From contig NC_089598.1 in assembly GCF_019320115.1 (NCBI RefSeq), positions 81,426,059 to 81,490,058 on the forward strand: 64,000 nt of DNA, read 5' to 3'. Both the position numbers and the translations under genes were made by a program. Each line of letters starts with the position of its first letter. The first letter of the stretch is position 1. The notes under the pieces are model-generated. The model had not been told where the DNA came from and searched no databases. It saw nothing but the letters and a program-made list of their open reading frames with translations. Below, in pieces: positions 22,983 to 34,640 of this stretch. Source of the stretch: Miscanthus floridulus (lineage: Eukaryota > Streptophyta > Magnoliopsida > Poales > Poaceae).

Positions 22983-23782
22983 TCCTCCCTTTCTTGACGA
23001 AAAGCCATCCTTGGCGTCGATTCTGTTTGAAGTCGATCCTGCACAACATGAGGACAAATGAGGTTTCCAAAATAATGGGAATGGACAATGTTGTGAGAAA
23101 GAATATGACCACATGTCCAGGTTTGTAGCATGTTTTGTCCTATAGACATGTAGTCTGCTCGATTGAAATACACACGATCTTTGCCAATACTATCCTGCAA
23201 AAGATTAGTACTAACAAGAAATATATGCTCCCTTTCTTTGGATTCAACTTGTGTTCGAAAAGCAAAACTAGAGGAATATGGCATAACAACAGTGTTGATT
23301 TTACTGTCCTCTAGTTGATCATTAATTTGCACAACAAAAGGAGAATTCGGATTTGTACAAATGTAAACTTGTTGTATCAAATATTGCCCTTGGTTGTTAT
23401 ATTTACCAAAAACATGATATGTATGTCTAGAGAACCATGGCAAATCAGTATATGCATAAAGTTTCTCCTCTAAAGAACTAAGATTACACGGAACATCAAA
23501 TTCAATGTAACCCAAAATATTTAAAGAAGACAACAATTTCAGCTCATCAACTTCACTAGCATTATGAATAACAAGTCTATTTTCAGCACAAGTTCTCATT
23601 TTCAGCACACATATAGTGTGATCATTCTTCAATGATTGCATGGGTATAACATAAATATCATCATGCAAGTCATCTTCGTCATAAGAAACATCAAGCAAAT
23701 CATCTTGTGACAAAGGTAAATCAAACGAATGCTCCACTAAAATTTGCTCTATCATAGTAAGATTGGTGGAAAAATTCAGCAC
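22983..23782 (-). CDS. unknown protein of gag-only LTR element
   Basis: A minus-strand frame starting MLNFSTNLTMIEQILVEHSF. It contains acidic DDLLDVSYDEDDLHDD, then a mixed region rich in Asn, Ser and Tyr, and ends acidic (REDDEDMTS) as it crosses into the LTR; the frame stays open to 22766. I recognise no catalytic motif, membrane segment or zinc finger. It lies downstream of the gag piece at 24044-24268 and may be the C-terminal part of the same ancestral product, since stops separate them. It could be the protein that distinguishes this non-autonomous family. It may also be the remnant of a captured gene. Confidence 0.4.
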
Positions 23783-24043
23783 ATCAAGAGAACTCTCACA
23801 TGTTGTGAGTTTAGCATCATGGGCATTACCTTTGCTCTCATGTTCAGCAGGGGTAATAGTTGATGGTTCTGAATTTTCACATGAGGCTGTGAGCTTCTAA
23901 TTTTCTGTCATGTCATCCTCGCTCTTTTCTACATTGTCCTATAAAAGGTTAGGCATAGCAAGAGGAATAACAACGGACTCTTCCACTAAATGGTGCACCT
24001 CATCATATGAAGTCAAAATAGGAGGTGGATTAACAAAGGTTTC

Positions 24044-24268
24044 TCACATAAGAAGCTTCATATCATTCCAAGTTTGAGGCTTATCAGAAGGATCTAATGA
24101 CTCCCACCAAGATAAAGCAGAATATCGCAAAACACTAACTGCATTTTTTACCTTCCTCCTTGGACATATAAAGTGAGTAGCAAATATGTTATCGATGGCA
24201 ATTTCCCACTCCATGTACTCATCAGCACCTATACCATCATAAGTCGGTGGATACGAACAACCTGTCAT
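24044..24268 (-). pseudogene. retrotransposon gag domain fragment
   Basis: The frame MTGCSYPPTYDGIGADEYME opens into WEIAIDNIFATHFICPRRKV and ALSWWESL, matching the Retrotrans_gag pattern in which a W..-bearing helix precedes ALxWW. Such gag proteins form the particle that packages element RNA. The match is about 75 residues and ends at a stop. It identifies the element as LTR-derived, although no pol is present. Confidence 0.7.
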
Positions 24269-25496
24269 TGTTAGAAGACAGCAAAAGACAACACAAAAAT
24301 ATTATCCCTACCAACTACTTAGGTTGTGGACAAGGAAAAACAACGCACTCAACTCTCAAGCATCTTACCACGGTATTACAAGTGTTCTTACCAAAGCAAC
24401 AGACGGTGCAATCGGTCGGTGACTATGATACCGTTGTAGCTTGAGTGTAACAGTTGCAAGGCGAACCTGTACTTGGTTAAAAGAAAGTGGAGCTTGGACA
24501 GACACAATATAGTAGCAAGGAATAGCAAAATTCGCAACTGAATAGCAAAGCTGAATAAGTATCCCAAGTACTTGTCTTAGTTGTTGGCCTATTCACATTC
24601 CAAGTACCAGATGTATCAAGTGATGTGAACAGCAAGAATATGATTAGGAACAAGGTAGAAATCAGCACACGCAAACACAACTCAAATGACGCTCTCTATG
24701 TGCTCCTCTAGATATTGTTCCTCTTTTGCCCCTCTCTTTTTCCTATTTTTTTGGGTTGTCGTTGTTTTTTTGAGAAATTTTGACTTTTTATTTTTATTTT
24801 TTTGATATTTTTTCTTCACTTAGGAGCACAAAAGAAGTAACCACATAAAATATGAGCTTAAACAAGTGAAAGACGTGGCCTGTGGAATTTTTAGAAGACG
24901 TGCTCAAAATCGACAAAAACCTTGTGACCACGAAAAGAGGATCTTGTGACCACTTTTTGACCAAAATAAAAATCTCTGACCCCGCAAGCCCGGGGATGGA
25001 TGGATCCAAATTTTTTTTCTGATCAATTTTGATATATGGAACGTCGAAATCCAAGTTCATATGCGAAAACTAGACCAGTTTTACGAACGCACTCCTAATT
25101 AGAGGACAAAACGGAAACAATGCGCGTAAAATTGGTCACGACAGCAAGGATTTGATAGAAACAGTAAAGGCAAGTGTAGGAAATTAGATGGCGTGGATTA
25201 GGGTTTGTTGGATACAAAGGAAACTCAACAAGACTTAGAGATGTTCACCGATTATGATGAAAAACAAAGGGGAAAACACAAACTGGACTAAAAACGATCT
25301 AAAATGAGCAACAAGAATTTGACCTAGGGCACAAACTCAACAACGCGAAACAGAGACGAACTTGCACGGCATAATGAGGCTATAGGACAGGGAATATGTG
25401 ACGATGTATTTTTTTTTGACTTTTTGTGGACTATAGGTAATGCAAAAACAGTAACAATCTAAAGGGGGGAACAAAGTTATACCTAATGGGTAACAA
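24269..25496 (-). other. non-coding 5' interior of gag-only element
   Basis: AT-rich leader between primer site and gag with only short frames. It probably includes the packaging signal, by position only. Confidence 0.4.
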
Positions 25497-25510
25497 GGTC
25501 TCTGATACCA
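25497..25510 (-). promoter_or_regulatory. primer binding site (tRNA-iMet)
   Basis: Minus-strand TGGTATCAGAGACC, 2 nt from the LTR end. The first 11 bases are exactly the initiator-Met complement. Confidence 0.9.
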
Positions 25511-25512
25511 CT

Positions 25513-26381
25513 TGATGTAGACTAGGCCCGATCTTCCGAAAGGTATGATAGCGTCGATTGGTGGAGACTCGACGTTCATGATCTAGGCTTCGAACCAAGA
25601 CTGATTCGGACCCCCATAACCGTTACACCACTGCTCCGTTGGTTATCAACCACGCCAACGCGATTGACCTCGCCGAGAAGGCTTTCCTGCAAGCGAATCG
25701 AGAACACAAGCAAGAACAGGATGAATACAATCTGAAATTACAAATAAATATGAGGCTTATGATAACGAGAAGGAGTTCAAGTCTTTATTCGAAAGGACTA
25801 ATCGCCACAGGCAAACAAGATCAAGAACTGGGGCTCTGGTTCATAGCAAGCAGCCTTGGCGGCACATTTGCAGCAAAACGATGTCTGTTTCACAAGGAAA
25901 TCAAGAACTAAACAAAATCCAAACCCTAAGGAGAGCGACGGCTGGTATTTATAGAGTCTTAGGCGTCACCCCCCTGGACGTGCCCCCTAATGGGCCCAAA
26001 CACGATACACGGTCCAACAGACCAAAAGACGGTGTCACAGCACCCTGACAGATTCTAGATGCTAACTTGTTTCGACGATTCCTGTTGATTCCGATGGGAT
26101 TTTGACGTGAAACCAATTGGGTTGGCTTCCTTATCCAATTAGCTTTCCATCTATATGTGGATCATCGAAAACAGAGTCCGGATGCGTCCTGGGTGATCAG
26201 TTTAAGGCAGACTGGTCCTGGAGGCCGAGATGGACTCGAACTTGATTTGGGCCTCCACCTTGGTGACTCGAACCGGATGAGCTTCGGGCCTCCTTCATGC
26301 TTAGGACACCCACACTGATTTCTTTGGTCTCCATATGGTTCTCCAAGCATGGTCATATGTATGGAGGTCGTGTCCTCATCA
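25513..26381 (-). repeat. 5' LTR of the gag-only element
   Basis: 869 bp, ending next to the primer site. Minus-strand TATA box CTATAAATA at 25946-25954. Confidence 0.9.
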
Positions 26382-26387
26382 TCATGA

Positions 26388-26625
26388 GCCTCCGCTGGGG
26401 TAGGACCAACGCTTGTTGTGCCCTCGTGAGCCGCCACCAGGGCAAGACCCCCGCTCTTGTGCCCTCGTGAACCACCACCGCGGCCGGTACTCTACTCGCC
26501 GTGCCATTGTGAGCAACCGCTGGGTCCGGAACTCCACTCGTCACGTCCTCGTGAGCCACCGGTAGGGACCGAGCCACTACCACTGGGGATGGGCCCCCGT
26601 TCGCCGCGCCCTAGCGAGTCACCGC
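26388..26625. repeat. GC-rich minisatellite inside CACTA 2
   Basis: About five irregular units of roughly 42 bp share CCCTCGTGAGCCACC. A related unit (GCCGTCACGAGCCACC) lies at 22040-22056, left of the nested LTR element, so the array predates that insertion. The minus strand encodes repeating VAHEDVTSG-like peptides, probably by chance. Confidence 0.7.
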
Positions 26626-27200
26626 AGTGGCCAAGCAGCCACCACCGGGTGGAGGTGGAGGGCACCGCAGCGCTGGAGGTTGAGGGGGCCGACTGGTGGT
26701 GGAGGTGGAGGGGGTTGGCCGGAGGTGGAGATGTTGGGGGCCGGCCGAAGTGGAGGGAGAAGGGGTGCATGACGTATGCTCGAGAGAGAGAGGTGGCGCG
26801 ACCTTTCGTACAAGAGAGAGGGAGTGTGATGTGCGAGAGAGGGAGAGGGGGAAGGAGATATCTCTCAGTGAAGAAGAACAAATGAATTGGACGGTTGAGA
26901 TGGATTCGCTGGCCTTCGATCCCACCGTCCATATGTCCATGTCAACGATCTAGGTCTTTGACGGATGCAAACTCCCACACGGGGCCGAGGCGGTGTAGGC
27001 ACGTCTTTCATGGCGCAGCAGTGTGGCCGCTATTTGTGTGTCCCATTGTGTGGCAGCTAAGCTCATGGCCACTAGAAGCATGCTATGTCATAGCGGTTTT
27101 GGTAATCTAGGTGCGGTGCTCATTGTTTTGCCATCCTAGGCACGGAGAACAGGGCGTAGTGGGGTCCTGGCGCTGTAGCACTGTCGTGCACGAGTGCAGG
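26626..27200. other. GC-rich and GA-rich CACTA interior
   Basis: Continues the CACTA cargo. GGTGGAGG repeats pass into GAGAGAGAGG tracts. Frames on both strands are low complexity. No gene recognised. Confidence 0.4.
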
Positions 27201-27545
27201 AAATTTATTAGCGGGCTTGGCTGATTTATGGAGGCGGACACATTATAAATAACCGCCTCCGTAAATGATTTACCGAGGCGCGTAGCCTTAAGCACCCACT
27301 TCAATTAATATGTATTAACCGAGACGGTTATTTTAAGGCGACCCCACTAAGCCCTGTTAGGGCAACTGCCTTTTATAATAGGCATTAACCGAGGCGGTTG
27401 CATTAGGTTGCCCGCCTCGGTTAAGCATTAACTGAGGCGGTTGCTGGACCGGCTGCCCTGCCACGAATAATCGAGGCGGGCAGCCGGCCCAACCGCCTCC
27501 GAGGTCATTTTGGAAACGCCTCGCAAAAGATTTTGTGTAGTAGTG

Positions 27546-28140
27546 CACTACACTTTAGTTGATGTTGTGTGGTAGATGCTCTAGACAAGATGATATCTGG
27601 TCCTTGAACGCCTCTTTGACAAATTGTCTCTTGTAAGTAACCTATTATTCTCAAGTAGACAGAGAAAAATATGGATATATGGATGAAATATAAGCTTCTA
27701 CACAGCTTGGACGAAGACAGGTTTAACACCTCTAAAGTTAATAGTTGCATAAAGCGAGAACTGTGTAAAGCTCATTGGAATTAAATTGAGCAGCCACTCT
27801 CATTCTTGCTAAGTGTTGCATATTTGGAGAGTGTGAGCAAGATCCGGTGCTAAGATTTGAGAGAGTAATAAAATGGCACTAGGTGATCATCTTGCAAGTT
27901 GGTTTGCTTCTTAGTCTTGGAGGTTGCCGTCTCCGAGATGGCTTAGAGCTTGTGAACTCCATGGAAAATTCTGTAGTTGCTTCGGAGAAGAATCGTGAGC
28001 TAGGGCGCTTGTGCTCGTACCTATTGAGGAAGGTGAAGAGCAACTTGAGTGGAAAAGAGGTATTGAGCAATTCTTTGGTTCTAATGAACTAAAAAATCAA
28101 GCGTCTAATAATGTACCAAGACAATCAAGCGAGGTTGCAA
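27546..28140 (+). mobile_element. relic resembling SIRE-type LTR
   Basis: A stretch near 27915-27960 (GGTTGCCGTCTCCGAGATGG, then CTTAGAGC) parallels the SIRE solo LTR at 33258-33290 (GGTTGCCGCCGCCTAGACGG, CTTGGAGC). No ends remain. Confidence 0.3.
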
Positions 28141-28434
28141 GCTTAATAAAAGGGCAGTGAAGACTAAGCTCACCTTAATGTGTACTAGGGGTGACTGGCA
28201 AGTAGACTTGGAAGTGGATTTGGATAATTCATAGTCGAATTAGACTTTAGTTTATTTGGATGCATTTGGATGGAGTCTATTTGGATTTGGATGTCCATAA
28301 TCATTTGATCCAACAAAATCCAAAATCCATTAGACATTAACTCAAAAAATCGAATGTTCGATTCATTCGATTTATATGGACTTAACTACTCGAGTGATAG
28401 ACTACTTTTTAATGTATGTATAGCCTTAAACTTA

Positions 28435-28700
28435 TAACATGGGGTCCACATATATATCTTGGCACACCGATCTACACAAAGTAGCTGGAATCATATTAAG
28501 TCATCACAAAACATTTTGAGTCGATTTCACTATAATTTTAAGGTGTGAAAATGAGGTGCTTAAGTTTAGGGTTTAATTTTCGGGATGGAGCCCATGTATA
28601 TATCTAGTCACATCGGTCCGCCCAAAGTAGCGGGCAATCATGTTAAGGTGTGAAAGAAAGATTTTAAATTTAGGTTCCAACTTTTGACGTGGTGCTCACA
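28435..28700. repeat. diverged tandem duplication
   Basis: Two blocks of about 140 bp share TATATATCT..CACA/TC.G and AAAGTAGC.GG.ATCAT..TAAG, at about 28440 and 28585. Confidence 0.5.
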
Positions 28701-30059
28701 TATATCTCTAGTAGTCATGGTTGGATGCATACTGATGTGTTAAGAACTGGTAATTATGATGGGAGAAGTTCATAGTTTAATTGGTTGAACCTAGCTAAAT
28801 TAGGTTTTAATAAGATAAGTTTTGCTCCTATAATTAAAATTTATCGATAATTTGGTGGGTGAAAATCTTTGTTTTTAAGTGAGAGATCAAGGGTTAAAAG
28901 ATTCATAATATTATATTTATTATTTGTTTTTTATAATTATAGAAAAAAATAAAAAGAAAAAAGGGAATGGGGGATGGATGTGCAGGGGAATAGTTCCCGG
29001 AACTGGAGCCCAGAGTGGTGGATGGGGTGACCAGTGCGGACGCACAAGGAAAAAGAGAAAACAAAGCGTAAAAAGGGAAAATGCATGAAAACTAATGGAG
29101 TGGACATTATCATCTTGTATATTAGAATAAAAAACGAATGGTTCTAATTTCACCTAACGTGCCTTGTTAGAGCTAATCCTATGCGTCGACTACACAGCTG
29201 GTTAATCTGTATGGGTTGTCGCAATATAACTTTTGCAAGTTGCATTGAGGCTATATAGCTGTAGAAGAAGATCATTAAATTGACCAGGGTACAGTACAAA
29301 TCGACCGTGCCTTGGCACCCATCTTTTTTTCCTCAAACAGGCACCTCTTTTATCTTTTATTATCCTCAAACAACGGATCGAGAGCTGCGTATCATATATA
29401 ACTAGTTGGCATGGAAGATATGTATTGGCTGGCATCGATCTCCACCAGTTAATTATCTCTATCGATATCCATCGAAAATCGTCTGTCTTCACGAGCAATG
29501 CTCTCACGTCCACAAATAAAAGATACGTATGCCGCATGGACTTGTGTGAACATGCATATATATATGTGTGACTATCACTAAGTGTACCCGGATGGATCAA
29601 CTTGCATTGTGTTTGATTCGACATTACGTGCTCGGTGTATATCGATCCCTGACTGTCCAAAATCAATCTCTGCTAGCTGCCGATCCGGATCAACACAAAC
29701 CAAATTGTCTACACGTTAGCATAACGTATTGAACCCTGGCCCACAACGAAGTAATTTAACCAATTCACCACGAGCGAGAGACGTGCGAGGTTATGTTCCA
29801 ATAGCTAAGGGAGAGCCCCAGCCAGCCCACCCAGCTCAACCATCCAGATCCGCCCAGCTGACACGCGCGCGCAGGTGGAGGACCAATGCAGACCCAATAA
29901 ATTGGATACATAAAATCCTAGGTTAAGCTGCACAGAAACGTTTTTTCATTATAGTTCCTCAACGAACCATCCGATTTAAAAACGGTTTTCACCATTGAAC
30001 TCCTGAGATTTTTGTGCACGATTTAAGATCCATTGTGAATATTTTTTAAAAAAAATTAA
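28701..30059. other. unassigned intergenic DNA
   Basis: AT-rich with small frames only. I found no TSD-bounded element or family motif. Confidence 0.4.
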
Positions 30060-31460
30060 AATTCATAAATTTGAAATTATAATATGTCACGTGATGGCCG
30101 ATTGAATGCATAGAAACAATGGTCAAGATGCGCAAAAAAGTTTTTTACGCCGACGTTGCATAGAAATTAGTAGTTGGATGAATAAAAAATAATTTTGTCA
30201 CCGCATAAAAATGTCTCCGCGAGATGGACATTTCACCTGACGCAACCGTGATTGCCTCCACCAACATCATGCTTCCCACTATGGGGTGTATAATTAATAT
30301 GGGAACAATGCATAATATATGGAGACCACAAAGCGTAAAACATGGAGACGATCTCGTCTTCTCCAAAATTTGAAATTTGAATCATGACATGTATGAGGTG
30401 TGTATAATTAACATGGGAACAATGCATAAAACATGGAGATCGAAAGCATAAAATATGGAGACTATCTCGTCTTCTTAAAATTTGAAATTTGGATCATGGC
30501 ACGTGCTGGCCGATTGGATGCATAGAATCAACAGTAAGATGTAAAATTAATTACGGCCTCAAAACCTCTCTGCGAGATAGACATTCCACCTGACACAACC
30601 ATAATTGTCTCCACCAAAATCATACTTTCCATTGTGGGAATGAGAACAATGCATAGAACATGGAGACCGCAAGCGTAAAACATGGAGACGATCTCGTCTT
30701 CTCACAAAATTTGAAATTTGAATCATGGCACGTGATGACGGATTGGATGCATAGCAATCAATGGTCAAGACGCACAAAAAAGTTTTTGGTGCCGATATTG
30801 CATTGCAATTAGTGGTTGGATGAATAAAAATTAATTTTGTTACTGCCTAAAATCCTCTCCGTGAGATGGACATTCCACCTGACACAACCATGATTGCCTC
30901 TACCAACATCATGCTTCCCACTATGGGGGTACAATTAACATGGGAACAATGTATAGAACATGGGGACTGCAAGCGTAAAAACATGGAGATGATCTCGTCT
31001 TCTCCAAAATTTAAATTTGAAAAAAAACGAAGGGGAGGACGATTGGATGCATAAAATAACTGGTCAAGATACGTAGAAAAGTATTTTTGGCTTCGATGTT
31101 ACATAGAAATTAGTGGTTGAATAAATAATAATTAATTTTGTTACCGCGTAAAAACCTCTCCATGATATGGACATTCCACCTGACACAACGGTGATTGCCT
31201 CCACTAACATCATGCTTCCCCATATGTGAATATATAATTAACATGAGGACAATGCATAGAACAGGGAGACCGCACACGTAAAACATGGAGATGATCTCAT
31301 CATCTCTAAAATTTTAAATTTGAAAAATAGCACGTGATTTACGATCAGATTTGTAGAATCAATAGTCAAGATGCGCATAAATGTTTTTGGCGCCGACATT
31401 GCATAGAAATTAGTAGTTCGATAAATAAAAATTAATTTTGTTACCGCATAAAAACCATAT
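30060..31460. repeat. tandem array of about 300-bp units
   Basis: Each unit contains AAATTTGAA..CACGTGAT, GATTGGATGCATAG, GTTGCATAGAAATTAGTAG, ATTAATTTTGTTACCGC, CATTCCACCTGACACAAC and ACATGGAGACGATCTCGTC. CACCTGACRCAAC recurs near 30235, 30587, 30879 and 31181, giving spacings near 300. The unit around 30365-30480 holds an extra partial copy. There is no open frame along the array. Confidence 0.88.
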
Positions 31461-32132
31461 AGAAACTGCTCCAAACACTGTATAGAATTATGCATCAACG
31501 ATGTATACCAAGTTACAGTTTAGCTATGTATAGAAACTTATACACTCAAGTATAGGAACACAAAATCAACAAAACAAAACAATGTAGATGAATTCAACTT
31601 GTGTGGAAAGTTATTTAACCAAGCATAGAAATCATCCAACATCTTCGAAATCACAATTTCACTATGCATAAAAACCTATGCTTGCAAGCAAAAAACCTTG
31701 ATTGAGGATGCTGCCCAGGCTGCCAGTCCCTGTCCCAAAATCGACCAGGCCGCCAGGTAGAGAGCCGGCGCGACGCAGTCATCGTCAGCGCGGCCACCGC
31801 AACGCAGTAGCAGTCCCCATGGCCGCCACGACGCCATCGTCTGTCGTGGCAGACACGGTGGCCTCGCTGCTCATCGCGTGGAGAGGGGAGCCAGGGCGCC
31901 GCCGCTCCCCATCGCCAGATCCAGCGGCCGAGCTCATAGTTGTCTTCATTGTGCCCCATCACCGTCAACGCAGCTAGCCTCTCAGCTGCTCCACCGCACA
32001 CCCGTCGTCGCCGTCTCCTTCACCAGATCTGTCGCTGCCGCTCCTCGTCAGCCGCGCGCTGCCATTGCTGTCCGCCGTAGACGTACCCACGCATGGCCAT
32101 GAGCTCTAGGGCGCCATCGCCGTCTCAATCCC
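31461..32132. other. GC-rich region left of solo LTR
   Basis: From about 31700 the DNA becomes GC-rich with low-complexity frames on both strands. It shares CCTCGCTGCTCATCGC and GTGGAGAGGGGAGCC with 34077-34105, so the region is internally repeated and is continued to the right of the solo LTR. Confidence 0.45.
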
Positions 32133-33952
32133 TGAAAGCTCTAGTTTGGTTTTGGTGAATTGATGAAACCCTAAGTGCTAACCTAGTTCATCAAGTGATC
32201 ATGATATAGGTAGCACACTCCAAGTTGCGAAGCAAACAAAGATCATAGCATGATGAAGATGATGCCATGGTGATGATCGAGTGCTTGGACTTGGAAAGAA
32301 GAAAGAGAAAAACAAAAAGCTCAAGGCAAAGGTATAAACCATAGGAGCTATTTTATTTTAGTGATCAAGACACTTAGAGAGTGTGATCACATTTAGGTTT
32401 GATAGCCGTACTATTAAGAGGGGTGAAACTCGTATCGGAATGCGGTTATCAAAGTGCCACTAGATGCTCTAACTCATTGCATATGCATTTAGGATCTAGT
32501 GAAATGCTAACACCCTTGAAAATATTTGTGAAAATATGCTAACACATGTGCACAAGGTGATACACTTGGTGGTTGGCACATTTGAGCAAGGGTGAAGAAG
32601 TTAGAGGTGAAATGGAGTTGGTCGCAATGATGCTGGCGTCGGTCAACTGACCGGACACTGGGTCGCTCTGCGACCAGACGCTGAAGGGTTCTGTCCGGTC
32701 GTGTTGTCGGTCAGCACAGTGATTAGGGTTAAGCACCGGACGTTGGGCTGTGTCCGGTCAAGCTTGACCGGACGCGTCCGGTCGGCAAAAACATGTTTTG
32801 GACCCTTACTGTAAACGACCGGACACTGAGGGTCCAGCGTCCGGTCAACTCTATCGGAGCGTCTGGTCAACATGTCAACCGTTGAGATCAAACGTCCCAT
32901 GTTGAACGCAAGATACACGTGGCCGCCATCGGGCGACCGGACGCTGAGGAGCAGCGTCCGGTCAGTTGGACCGGAGCGTCCAGTCACCCCGATCAGTGCC
33001 CAGTGAAGGGGTACAACGGCTCTATTTCGTGGGGGCTTCTATTTAAGCCCCATGGCCGGCTGTAGCTCAGAACTCTTGGCCATTTGCATTGACATAGCAA
33101 CCTTGTGAGCTTAGCCAAAGCCCTCCCACTCATCTCCATCATTGATTCATCATCATAGTGAGATTGGGAGTGATCCAAGTTCATTGCTTGAGTGATTGCA
33201 TCTAGAGGCACTTGGTGTTCGTGTTTCGCTACGGATTTCGCTTGTTACTTTTGGTGGTTGCCGCCGCCTAGACGGCTTGGAGCAGTGAGGATCGTCGAGC
33301 GGAGGGTGGTGATTTGTCTCCGGCTCCGATCGTGGTGATTGTGAGGGGTTCTTGACCTTTCCCCGGCGGAGCGCCAAAAGGTACTCTAGTGGATTGCTCG
33401 TGGCTTGTGTGATCCTCATCTTGTGTTGGTTGTGCGGCACCCTATTTAGGGTTTGGCGTGTGAAGCCAATTAGCGCATGAACCTCCAAGTGAGTGAATCG
33501 CCACAACGAGGAGTAGCTTGCCGGCAAGCAAGTGAACCTCGGTAAAAAATCATTGTGTTCATCATTGATTTCGAGGTGATTGGTCTTCATTGTTATTCAT
33601 TCTTGTGATTGATTGGTTTCTTCATCTACACGACAGTATAACCTTCTTGATCACTTTCCTTACTTTACCGCAAACTAGTTGACAAGCTCTTTAGTATAGC
33701 TAGTTGTGAGAGCTTGCTTACTTGGTTGGTGTGGCTCTTTAGTTAGCCTTTGAGAGCACACTAACATAGGGTAATGCCATAGCTATTGTGTGAATAGACA
33801 CTATCTAAACTAGAATTGTGGTAGGTGGCTTGCATTTTGAGTAGGCTAGCGCAACACTTGCTTCGCCTCATAATTGTCTAACCATTTTGTTAAGTGTTGT
33901 TGTAGAAATTTTATTAGGCTATTCACCCCCCTCTAGCCATTAGGACCTTTCA
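32133..33952 (+). mobile_element. SIRE-like solo LTR
   Basis: TGAAAGCTCTAG ... GGACCTTTCA, 1820 bp, homologous to 12150-14102 in opposite orientation. The flanks ATCCC (32128-32132) and GTCCC (33953-33957) differ at one base, consistent with a slightly decayed 5-bp TSD. With no interior it is a solo LTR, presumably from LTR-LTR recombination. Confidence 0.9.
32640..32995. repeat. ACCGGACGC/GCGTCCGGT motif array in LTR
   Basis: A dozen or so copies of the 9-mer in both orientations, including the perfect 18-bp palindrome GACCGGACGCGTCCGGTC at 32766-32783. The array is also present in the LTR at 53172-55134. Confidence 0.85.
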
Positions 33953-34640
33953 GTCCCCCAGCCTCATCGCGCACTTGCCACAGGCGCACGGCGGCCAGGA
34001 TGCAGGATGCGCCGCCGGTGGGGAGAGGAAGGGGAACTAGACGACGCCCGAGGAGAGAAAGGAGGTGCCCTGGCGGCCTCGCTGCTCATCGCCGTGGAGA
34101 GGGGAGCCGGGGCGCCACTGCTCCTCGTCGGCAGATCAGGCGGCGCGTGCTTTAGGAGGGCTGATGCGGTGCTTCGGTGATAGGGGGCCACAATCTAGGG
34201 GGGCACGAGGTGCGAGGCTAGTGGGTGGCTCTAGGAGGTCATCCGTGTTGCCTCCATGGGCCGCCGTGTGCACCGCCGGGAGGGAGGAAGCCGCGCGCTC
34301 GGGGAGAGCAAGGAGGTGCCCCGGTGGCCTCGCTGCCAGATCCGGCGTCGGCGCTCCTAGACCGCCGTGCACCGCTGTCGCCGTGAGCCGGAGCCATCCC
34401 CGCGCGTGGCCACGAGCTGCAGGGCATCGTCGCTATCACCGTCGCAATGCCCGGGCGTGACGAGCCGTCGGTGCTCCAAAGCACGGCAGCGCGTGCTCTA
34501 GGGGGGCAACCGCGGCCCTCCAGGGCCGGCGAGGCGCGCTCAGGCAGGGGCCGACACGGGGCAGGAGGTGGCGGCCAGATGTGGATGGGTGGGGATTAGG
34601 GTTTGGGCAGTTATATAGGGTCTGGGAAGGTGGGGTGTGG
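33953..34640. other. GC-rich region right of solo LTR
   Basis: Continuation of the GC-rich block cut by the solo LTR. Overlapping frames (for example 34065-34460) are Ala/Arg/Gly-rich and shared across strands, so not credible genes. It may be captured exon or promoter DNA in an unrecognised element. Confidence 0.4.

Larger units (their letters stand above)
22115..26381 (-). mobile_element. non-autonomous LTR element with gag only (TR-GAG-like)
   Basis: Two direct LTRs (22115-22982 and 25513-26381) flank a 2530-bp interior, and the 5-bp duplication TCATG (22110-22114, 26382-26386) is exact. A primer site (25497-25510) and a purine tract (minus-strand AAGAAAGGGAGGA at 22983-22995) sit in the right places for minus-strand orientation. 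The interior shows a retrotransposon gag domain and a second unknown frame, but no protease, integrase or RT motif. Size and content fit terminal-repeat elements with a GAG domain. In the first roughly 165 aligned LTR positions I count about 12 differences, mostly transitions, so it is not a very recent insertion. Confidence 0.88.
21613..27545. mobile_element. CACTA element 2, host of a nested LTR element
   Basis: It begins CACTACAATACGAAA (21613) and ends TTTTGTGTAGTAGTG (27545). The inverted ends are alignable but diverged. The flanking 3-bp duplication CAC (21610-21612, 27546-27548) is exact. Subterminal motifs CCGCCTCGGTTA/TAACCGAGGCGG are abundant at both sides. There is no transposase. 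Its interior is GC-rich minisatellite DNA interrupted by an LTR element at 22115-26381. Confidence 0.88.

Noticed and set aside
30060..31460. Centromeric satellite
   Set aside because: Unit length (about 300 bp) and low copy number in the window do not match the roughly 137-156-bp centromeric repeats of grasses.
31651..32102. Genes in the GC-rich region beside the solo LTR
   Set aside because: Frames exist on both strands at once, are low complexity and show no start context or family match.
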